Assembly: GCF_000170895.1 (NCBI RefSeq)
Contig: NZ_ABCS01000039.1
Span: 18,304-82,303 of the forward strand
From: Plesiocystis pacifica SIR-1
Lineage (GTDB): Bacteria > Myxococcota_A > Polyangia > Nannocystales > Nannocystaceae
Length of the DNA stretch: 64,000 nt
Reading direction: 5' to 3'
The notes beneath the pieces were generated by a model, which saw only the letters and a list, made by a program, of their open reading frames with translations, searched no databases and had not been told where the DNA came from. Shown piece after piece: positions 57,139 to 64,000 of this stretch. Made by a program: the position numbers and the translations under genes. Every line of letters begins with the position of its first letter. Position 1 is the stretch's first letter.

Positions 57139-60100
57139 TCAGCCCAGGCTGCCGCCGCCGAACACCCCGAGGGCGCGGAGCAGCCAGGCCGCGTCGGCGG
57201 TGTGCAGCACCGTCGGATCGCTGGGGTCGGCCTCGTTCCCAGACTGGGTGCTGCGGTCCCGGGCCATGGTCATCAGCGCGCCGTCGATGGCCCCGGACAG
57301 GCGCGTGGCGATGAGCATGCACGAGCGGTGCAGCACGCGGGCGAGCTTGTCGGGGGCGCCGTGCCAGTGGTCGAGCTCCCGGGACAGGGCCCGGCGCAGC
57401 TCGGCGTCGAGCTTGGAGGCGGTCAGGCCCCGGGACGCGAGGGTGTCGACGAGGCCCTTGGCGGTGTCCGACTGCGGCTCGTGGCGCGGCTTGACCAGGG
57501 CCGTGAGCGCGTCGAGGAGGTCGGGCAGGGGGATCGGGAAGTTGTCGAAGGTGATCGCCAACCCCGTGGCCAGGGCGGCGGCGGCGTAGGCCATGCGGTA
57601 GCGACGCTCGGGCTCGGGGACGTCGATGAAGTCCTCGTTGAGCACGATGGTCGGGCGCGAGAGGTTGCGGATGCCGACCCCGCCCGGGAGGCTGTCCTCG
57701 GTCACGGCGACGTGGATGTCGAGGGCCAGGGCCTTGCGCCACGGGGTCACGATGCGCGTGCCCTGCTGCACGGCGCTGCGCTCCTTGGCGGTCCGGGCCG
57801 CCCGCGCGTTGCCCAGGCGCCCGCGGATGCCGCTGAGCTGCGGGCGCAGCTGGAGCAGGACGTCGCGCAGGGCCCCGCGCCACTCGAGGGGGATCCAGGC
57901 CGGCTCGTGGATGGGCTCGCGGGGCAGCTCGCTCGCGGGCAGGCGCGTGGTCAGCACGGGCACGGGGCCGCTCGGCGCCATGTAGGCGGCGATCTGGTAG
58001 AGGTTGCGGGCCAGGGCCATGCGCCGAAAGGCCTCGTTGAGGCGCGCCAGACCCAGGGCGAGGCCGGCCTGCACGGGCTGGCCCGCGGCCCAGGCCCCGA
58101 GCTCGTCGAGCAGCTCTTCGGTGCCGCCGCACAGGGCCGCGGCGGCGCTGAGCAGGGCGTCGAGGCGGGGCAGGGGGCCCTCGCGGGCGATGCCGTCGAG
58201 GAGCTGGGCCGTGGCCGGCCACAGCACGCGCTGCCGGACGTCGCGCTCGTGGCGGTCGCCGATCGAGCGGGCCAGGGTCCGCTTGCCGCGGAGCACGGCC
58301 TCGGTCAAGGCGGCGTAGAGCAGGGCCTCGTGGGTGTCCCCGGCGATCGAGCGCAGCTCGATGGCGAGCTCGAGCACGCGGTCGTGGTCGTTGTGGGTGA
58401 ACACCAGCGGCAAGAGCACGGACCGGGCCTCGGTGCTGGTCGTCGACACGGCCCGGGCGCGCTCGAGCAAGCGGCGGGCGGCGAGCATGGAGTCCTTGCC
58501 CGCGCTCGCGCTGCTCCCGCTGCTGCCCCCACCACCTTGGGTCGCGTCGCCGTGGTCGAGGTGGACCTGGGCCGCGCGGGTCAGCCAGTGGGCCTGCTCG
58601 GTGGTCTCGATGGTCAGGTTGGCGAGCTGCTCGAGGGCGCGGGCGAGGGCGCCCCAGTCCTCGGCCTGCTCGAGCAGCTCGGCGTAGAGGCGGGTCAGGC
58701 CCTGGTCCGAGGGCTTGTCGAGCAGCGCGGTCCGGCAGGTCGCCCGGGCGTCGACGAGGTTGCCGACGGCGCGCTGGGCCCGGGCGAGCTCGAGGGCCAC
58801 GTCGGCGGCGCGGTCGGGCCAGTGGCGCCGGCACAGCTCCAGGCGCTCCTCGAGCAGGGGGATGCGGTCGTGGGTGCGCCCGGCGGCCTCGAGCAGGCCG
58901 TCGAGGAGGTTGAGCGCGGACAGGCGCAGGTCCACGGGGGCCTCGCCCGCGAGCAGCTGGCGGAGCACGCCCTGGGCCTGCTCGCGCCGCTCGAGGCGGA
59001 GCGCGGCCTCGGCCAGGCGCAGGGTCAGCAGCGGCGGGCGCTGGCGCGGGGACAGCTGGCTGAGCTCGTCGCAGATGGTCTGGTCGACCTCGCGCTCGTC
59101 GCTGGCCCCGGCGATGTCGCCGAGCAGCTTGGTGGCGGGGGCGTGGGTCGGGTCGCGGTCGAGGGCCCGGCGGACCACGGCGACGGCGAGCTTGGGGTCG
59201 CGCAGGCCCGACCACGCGAACCGGGCCGCGGCGCTGAGCAGGCTCGCGGCCTCCTCGGAGTTGCCCGTGCGCGCGGCCAGGTCCTCGTAGAGGTTGACGA
59301 TGCGCCCGTAGTCGCCGGACTCGGCGAACACGTTGCGGAGCACGGCCAGGGCCGGGGTGCGGTGCTCGGGCACGTCGTCGTCGAGGAGCTCGTGGGCGAG
59401 CTCGAGCTGGTCCTTGGTCAGCTGCTCGACGGCCTCGCGCTCGTCGAGGGTGCGCGCGATGTCCCGCAGCCGGCCGAGCAGTTCGAGGCGCTCGGTGGGG
59501 TCCTCGCTGGCCTCGAACTCGGCGCGCAGCGCCTTGCGGCGCTTGCGAAGATCGAACTCGCCCTGATCAATCTCGACGATCTGCTGGTAGCGCGAGGCGA
59601 CGTGGGCGCGCAGCTCCGGGGGCACGTCGTCGTAGGCGGTCGCGGCCTTGGCCGCGGCGATGGCCGGGGGCAGGGTGTCGTTGCGCAGGTGCAGCTCGGC
59701 GGCGATGAGCAACAGCCGGGCCCGGGCGGCGTCCTCGATCTTTTCTTCGGGGCGCCCGGGGCTGCGGGCGAGCTGCTCGAGGCGGGTCGCGGCCTCGCCC
59801 GGCGCGGGCAGGCGGCCGACGATGGCGATGGCGCGGTTGACCACGACGACGTCGGTGGCGGCCTGCTGGATCGCCGCGGCGAGGTTGCGTAGGGCGCTCT
59901 GGGCGTCGCTGAGCCGGTCGAGGTAGGTCTCGGCCAGGTCGAGGTGGGTCAGGGCCCGGCGCGGCCCCGGGGGCAGCTCGCGGATGGCCAGGAAGTACAT
60001 GTGCGCGACGATCGACCACTCGCTGCGCGCGGTCGCGAGGTCGAGGAGCATCTGCCGGGCCTGGGCGTGCATGGCGTCCGCGCCGATCGCCTCGAGCAAG

Positions 60101-63100
60101 AGCGCCCGGGCCCGCTCGCCGGCCTCGGACATCGGGTCCTCGCGGAAGTCCGCGGCCAGGACCATGGCCTGGCGGTAGCCGACCTCGGCGCGCATGCTGC
60201 TCGACAGCGGCAGGGCGGCGAGGCGGTCGAGGACGGCGCTCTGATCCTCGCCGCGGTCCATCCGATCGTAGAGCCGGGCGAGCTCGAACAGCGCGCGCTG
60301 GGACTCGGGGGCGCGCTCGAGGGCGAGGCGGAGCACGGCCTCGGCCTCTGGCTCGCGCTCGAGCTCGATGAGCGCGCGGGCGGCCGAGGCCGCGTCGTCG
60401 GCCGCCCGGTCGTCGGGCAGCTGGGGGCTGGTCGCGGCCTTGGACAGGGGCTCGACGGCGTCCTCGAGCCGGCCCTGGCGGGCGAGCAGGCGGCCCAGAC
60501 CCTCGAGGGCGTTGGCCAGCTCGCCGTCGATCTCGAGGGCCTCCCGGTAGCGCCGCTCGGCCTCGAGCTCGTGGTCGTCGTGGGGCGAGAGCAGGTCGGC
60601 GAGCAGGGCCAGGAGCGAGGGCTTGTAGTCCTCGCGCAGCTCGGGCAGGCGCAGCAGCAGGCGGTTGCGGACGTTGATGACCGAGTCCGTGCCCGCGAGC
60701 AGGACCCGGGCGCGGCCGCCCGCGCGGGGGTTCTCGAGGGGGTTGGCCAGGTAGGCGTCGAGGAAGAAGCGGGCCGCCTCGTGGGGCCGGCGCAGGGGGC
60801 CCTCGAGCAGCTCGCCGATGCGGAAGTCGGCCTCGGCCTTGCGGTCGAAGTCGCCGAGCTGGGCGAGCTTGCGCGAGCGCACCGTGAGGATGCGGACCAG
60901 GTCGTCGTAGCGCTGCTGGCTGCGGTACCAGCGGGCCAGGGTCGCAAGGCCGGCGTCGGGCAGGGCGTCGAGCTGCTCGAGCAGGACGTAGACCCGGGCC
61001 GTGCGCTCGCCGTCGTCGCCGTGCTCGCCCAGGGCCTGGGCGAGGCGCTGGAGCAGGTGCAGGCGGGGGTTCTCGGCGTTGGGCAGGCCGGGGAAGCGGC
61101 GCCGGGGATCGGCGAGGCCGCGCAGCTCGGCCGTCAGCTCGCCGTCGAGGTGGGCGATCAGGGCGCTGTAGCGACCGCGGCGCTCAAGCACGTCGGCGAG
61201 GGCCAGCTGCAGGCGATCGCTGAGGCGGTAGCTCGCGCGCTGGGCCAGCTCGAGGGACACGGCGTGGGTGCCGAGGCTCGTGGGCGGCGGCGGCGGGACG
61301 AGGGGCAGGGTGCCGCTCTCGGAGGCGGCTGGCTCAGGCTCGGGCTCGTCGCTCTCGACGATCGCGTCGAACAGCGCGTCGGTGTCGAGCTCGGTCGCCT
61401 CGGACATCTCCGAGAGCTCCGACGCCGCCCCGCCGTCGGCCAGCAAAAGCACCGTCGACAGCTCCTCGAGCAGGTCGGGGCGCTCGCTGAGCTGGGCCTG
61501 GAGCTGGCGCTCGCTCAGGCTGTCGAGGTTGTCGAGGGCCAGGCGCAGGGAGCTCTCGGCCCGGGGCAGGGCGTCGACGCGGTCGCGCAAGATGGCCGCG
61601 ATGCGCTCGAGGGTGAGCACGCGGTCGAGGCCCTGCTGGCGGGGGTACTCGCGCTCGAGCAGCTCGACCAGGGCGGTCCAGCGCTGGCGCTGCTCGTAGA
61701 GCTCGGCCAGGGCCGCGACCGCGCCGGCGCGCCCCGGGGCCTCCTCGTTGACGGCCTCGAGGTCGGCGATGGCCTCTTCCAGCCGACCGAGGGGCTCGGT
61801 CAACAGGCGGGCGCGCTCTTCGAGGGCCTCGACCCGGGCGCTGCCGGCCGTGCGGTTGGCGATGGCGGCCAGCATGCGCACGCGGTGCTCGGGGTCGCCG
61901 GCGAGCTGCTCGAGCTCGCGCAGGCGGTCGCGGGTCCGGGCCTCGTCGGGGACCCGGCCCAGGATCTTGCGCAGGAGCTTCTCGGCCAGGTCGTGCTCGC
62001 CCGTGGCCAGGGCCGCGTCGGCGGCTCGGTGGCCCAGGGCGGCGAAGGCCACGGCGCCCATGGGCACGAGCTCGAGCACCGAGAGGCTCAGCTCGATGGC
62101 CCGGTCGAGCTGCGGCTTGGCGTAGTAGTGGTCGAGGAGCGGGAGCATCAGGTCTGGGTCCTCGGGGGCGAGCTCGAGGGCCCGCTCGAGGTGACCGATG
62201 GCCGCGTCCGGGTCGCCGAGGATGTCGGCGCACAGGTGCGCGAGGTGCTTGAGGTCGGCGACGCGGCGGGCGTCGTCGGTGTCCATGGTGACCCGCAGCT
62301 CGAGCAGCTCGAGGGCGCGGGTCCAGTGCTTGGCGTCCTCGAGGGCGTCGACGAGCACGGCGAACTCGGCGTCCTCGCTCCACTGGACCCGGGCGCGGCG
62401 GGCCAGCAAGGCGGCGGCGTCCCGGCGCTCGAAGAGCTGGCCGAAGCCGACCCACAGCATGGCGCGGCGGTTGGGCGGGAGGTGATGGCGCTGCTCGAGG
62501 CGCGCGGCGAGCTGCTCGAGGGTGGTGTCGGCGTGGATCAGCCGGGCCTCGCGGTCGACGCCCGCGAGCTCGACCTCGACGTGGCCGAGGATCAGCGCGT
62601 GCAGCTCGGGGCTCGCGGGGTGCTCGACCAGGGCGCGGTCGCGGAGCGACTCGACCTCCGGAGCGATCTCGTCGAGGCCCAGGGCGACGGCGCGCATGCC
62701 CAGCTCGAGCAGCAGGGCGAGGTGCCCGGGGTCGCCGCGGTACATCGCGGTGGTCTCGAGGGCGGTCCAGCGCGGGGCGAAGGCCGGCGGGATGTGGGCG
62801 ACGGGCAGGACGTCGCCGTCTCGTTGTTCGCGGGCCGCGTCGGCGTCGACGAGGGCCTGCTCGACCACGCCGAGGACCACGTCGAAGTAGTCGGAGGGGG
62901 CGCTGTCGAGGAGCTGCAAGGCGGCGTTGCGGAGGTTGAGGGCGGTGACCGCCGGGGCGCGCTCGGCCAGCATGCCCAGGCGCCGACCGGTGGCCTGGAA
63001 GTCGTGCTCGAGCATGCGCAGCAGCCGGGACACGAGGGCCTCGGTCTCGTCGGAGGCCCGGGCGGCGAGGAGCTCCTCGTCGATCTCCGACAGCTCGTCC

Positions 63101-64000
63101 TCGACCAGGCCGAGCTTGCGGATCGCCCACTCGCGCAGGTCGAGGAGCTCGGGCGAGGCCGCGCGCTGGGGGCTCATGCGATCGAGCTGGGCGAGCAGGC
63201 GCTCGGCGTCGCCGAGCTCGACGGCCGTGAACGCGAGCTCGGCCGCGAGGCGATCGCGGCTGGCGGTGCGAGCGGTGCTCGTCTCGGCCGCGTCCGTCGG
63301 CTGCGAGAGCGCCGCGATCGCGCTGTCGAGGGCGTCGGCGTAGCGGGTCTGCTCCCCGGTGGCCACGCACAGGTCCTTGAGCGCGGACATCAGCAGGGCG
63401 TCGTCGGGGTGGTCGAGGAGCGCGGACTCGACCAGGCTCAGGCCCTCGTCGCCGCGCCCGAGGGCGATGGCGAGGATGCTGGCCTCGAGGCGCATCTCCA
63501 TGGCGCCGAGCCGCCCGTCAAAGGCGGCGCGCAGCTGGGCCCGGGCCTGGGCCTCGCGCTCCCAGGCGAGCTCCCGGCGCTGGCGCATCTCCGGGCGCAG
63601 GGCCGCGGGCACGCCGGCGTCGAGGGTGTCGATGTCCGTGGTCAGCGGGTCGACGCCGGTCTCGACCAGGGCCAGCCACGCCGCCGCGACCTCGCGGTGC
63701 ACGGCGGAGTGGGGCGGGGCAGCGGCGGCGGCCCGCTCGAAGGCGCGGATCGCCAGCTCGACGCGCTCGGGCGCGGGCTCGCCGGGGGTGCCCTCGCGGT
63801 GGCCGAGCAGGGTGTGGGCGCGGCCGGCCTCGAGCAAGAGCTCGGTCCGGGACTCGGGGGCGCTGCGGGCCGGCTGCTCGAGCAGGGCCTCGATGGCGCG
63901 CAGCTGGGCCTCGGGGTCGTCGGCCGCGATCGCCAGCTCGCGCAGGCGCTCGAGCACGCTCAGCTCGCCGGGCTGGATCAGCAGGGCGCGCTCGAGCAGG
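57139..64000 (-). CDS. Giant TPR-repeat protein (5' end outside window)
   Basis: The minus-strand frame stays open from the stop at 57139 to the window end: at least 2,280 residues. It is almost entirely helical repeats with TPR character (LLERALLIQPGELSV, DPDLMLPLLDHYYAKPQLDRAIEL, AVEPLSKAATSPQL, and many more); the upstream edge at 64000 is still in repeats with no start codon. A low-complexity GGGGSSGSSAS lies near 58520. The last 250 residues are a distinct domain (IRGRLGNARAARTAKE, GVGIRNLSRPTIVLNEDFIDV). There is no visible transmembrane segment. Probably a large scaffold; some myxobacterial gliding and secretion proteins have this form, but I cannot assign it. Confidence 0.85.
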   Translation of the reverse strand, partial: LLERALLIQPGELSVLERLRELAIAADDPEAQLRAIEALLEQPARSAPESRTELLLEAGRAHTLLGHREGTPGEPAPERVELAIRAFERAAAAAPPHSAVHREVAAAWLALVETGVDPLTTDIDTLDAGVPAALRPEMRQRRELAWEREAQARAQLRAAFDGRLGAMEMRLEASILAIALGRGDEGLSLVESALLDHPDDALLMSALKDLCVATGEQTRYADALDSAIAALSQPTDAAETSTARTASRDRLAAELAFTAVELGDAERLLAQLDRMSPQRAASPELLDLREWAIRKLGLVEDELSEIDEELLAARASDETEALVSRLLRMLEHDFQATGRRLGMLAERAPAVTALNLRNAALQLLDSAPSDYFDVVLGVVEQALVDADAAREQRDGDVLPVAHIPPAFAPRWTALETTAMYRGDPGHLALLLELGMRAVALGLDEIAPEVESLRDRALVEHPASPELHALILGHVEVELAGVDREARLIHADTTLEQLAARLEQRHHLPPNRRAMLWVGFGQLFERRDAAALLARRARVQWSEDAEFAVLVDALEDAKHWTRALELLELRVTMDTDDARRVADLKHLAHLCADILGDPDAAIGHLERALELAPEDPDLMLPLLDHYYAKPQLDRAIELSLSVLELVPMGAVAFAALGHRAADAALATGEHDLAEKLLRKILGRVPDEARTRDRLRELEQLAGDPEHRVRMLAAIANRTAGSARVEALEERARLLTEPLGRLEEAIADLEAVNEEAPGRAGAVAALAELYEQRQRWTALVELLEREYPRQQGLDRVLTLERIAAILRDRVDALPRAESSLRLALDNLDSLSERQLQAQLSERPDLLEELSTVLLLADGGAASELSEMSEATELDTDALFDAIVESDEPEPEPAASESGTLPLVPPPPPTSLGTHAVSLELAQRASYRLSDRLQLALADVLERRGRYSALIAHLDGELTAELRGLADPRRRFPGLPNAENPRLHLLQRLAQALGEHGDDGERTARVYVLLEQLDALPDAGLATLARWYRSQQRYDDLVRILTVRSRKLAQLGDFDRKAEADFRIGELLEGPLRRPHEAARFFLDAYLANPLENPRAGGRARVLLAGTDSVINVRNRLLLRLPELREDYKPSLLALLADLLSPHDDHELEAERRYREALEIDGELANALEGLGRLLARQGRLEDAVEPLSKAATSPQLPDDRAADDAASAARALIELEREPEAEAVLRLALERAPESQRALFELARLYDRMDRGEDQSAVLDRLAALPLSSSMRAEVGYRQAMVLAADFREDPMSEAGERARALLLEAIGADAMHAQARQMLLDLATARSEWSIVAHMYFLAIRELPPGPRRALTHLDLAETYLDRLSDAQSALRNLAAAIQQAATDVVVVNRAIAIVGRLPAPGEAATRLEQLARSPGRPEEKIEDAARARLLLIAAELHLRNDTLPPAIAAAKAATAYDDVPPELRAHVASRYQQIVEIDQGEFDLRKRRKALRAEFEASEDPTERLELLGRLRDIARTLDEREAVEQLTKDQLELAHELLDDDVPEHRTPALAVLRNVFAESGDYGRIVNLYEDLAARTGNSEEAASLLSAAARFAWSGLRDPKLAVAVVRRALDRDPTHAPATKLLGDIAGASDEREVDQTICDELSQLSPRQRPPLLTLRLAEAALRLERREQAQGVLRQLLAGEAPVDLRLSALNLLDGLLEAAGRTHDRIPLLEERLELCRRHWPDRAADVALELARAQRAVGNLVDARATCRTALLDKPSDQGLTRLYAELLEQAEDWGALARALEQLANLTIETTEQAHWLTRAAQVHLDHGDATQGGGGSSGSSASAGKDSMLAARRLLERARAVSTTSTEARSVLLPLVFTHNDHDRVLELAIELRSIAGDTHEALLYAALTEAVLRGKRTLARSIGDRHERDVRQRVLWPATAQLLDGIAREGPLPRLDALLSAAAALCGGTEELLDELGAWAAGQPVQAGLALGLARLNEAFRRMALARNLYQIAAYMAPSGPVPVLTTRLPASELPREPIHEPAWIPLEWRGALRDVLLQLRPQLSGIRGRLGNARAARTAKERSAVQQGTRIVTPWRKALALDIHVAVTEDSLPGGVGIRNLSRPTIVLNEDFIDVPEPERRYRMAYAAAALATGLAITFDNFPIPLPDLLDALTALVKPRHEPQSDTAKGLVDTLASRGLTASKLDAELRRALSRELDHWHGAPDKLARVLHRSCMLIATRLSGAIDGALMTMARDRSTQSGNEADPSDPTVLHTADAAWLLRALGVFGGGSLG

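Noticed and set aside
1..64000. CRISPR arrays, rRNA, tRNA, transposases
   Set aside because: No regularly spaced direct repeats, no conserved rRNA segments, no cloverleaf with a CCA end and no DDE or recombinase motifs were seen on reading either strand.

Overview
The window is about 70% G+C with strongly GC-biased third codon positions. It is densely packed, with many genes joined by ATGA or GTGA overlaps. It is rich in secreted lipoproteins with acidic low-complexity spacers, in Ser/Thr kinases fused to TPR repeats, and in C-terminal 'GG...hydrophobic...RRR' sorting tails. This combination suggests a myxobacterium, probably of the Nannocystineae type (inference). No rRNA, tRNA, CRISPR array or complete transposon was seen.

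Layout: 1-3 kb holds a pirin (cut by the window start) and a secreted HExxH metallopeptidase. 3.3-9.6 kb is an overlapping run: glycyl-radical enzyme, its radical-SAM activase, a wax-ester-synthase/DGAT acyltransferase and an unknown coiled-coil protein of unusual composition. 9.6-15 kb has coaD divergent from a lipoprotein/kinase/acyl-CoA-synthetase operon. 15-21.7 kb contains BtaA- and BtaB-like betaine-lipid enzymes around a frameshifted TlpA-like gene, a metallo-beta-lactamase-fold protein and a Ser/Thr kinase. 22-28 kb has small lipoproteins, a cytochrome P450 beside a P450 relic, and a metallopeptidase operon. 28.4-34.3 kb is a four-gene secreted cassette (DUF1549-like, DUF1501, cytochrome-like, vWA). 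34.5-42 kb has CBS, phosphoesterase, twin lipoproteins, a large kinase-TPR protein, DUF899 and an FAD oxidoreductase. 42-46.3 kb is a divergent TlpA/DUF3570/DUF4266/DUF2271 cluster around a Fur-box-like site. 46.3-49.5 kb has lipoproteins, a methyltransferase and a scar of gene fragments. 49.5-52.7 kb is a nickel superoxide dismutase operon convergent with a TonB-dependent receptor. 52.8-57 kb has a scramblase-like protein and more lipoproteins. From 57.1 kb to the end runs one giant TPR protein that continues past the window.

Three observations stand out. (1) A dispersed repeat of about 92-105 bp has a variable but self-complementary hairpin head, a conserved tail and CTGAG at its ends. It occurs three times, and one copy lies in frame inside the glycyl-radical enzyme gene. 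(2) A TANNCT hexamer sits 5-8 nt upstream of at least seven start codons, which suggests leaderless mRNAs. (3) A DUF4266 lipoprotein is fused behind a CxxCH protein with a sorting tail, inside a cluster that carries a Fur-box-like operator.
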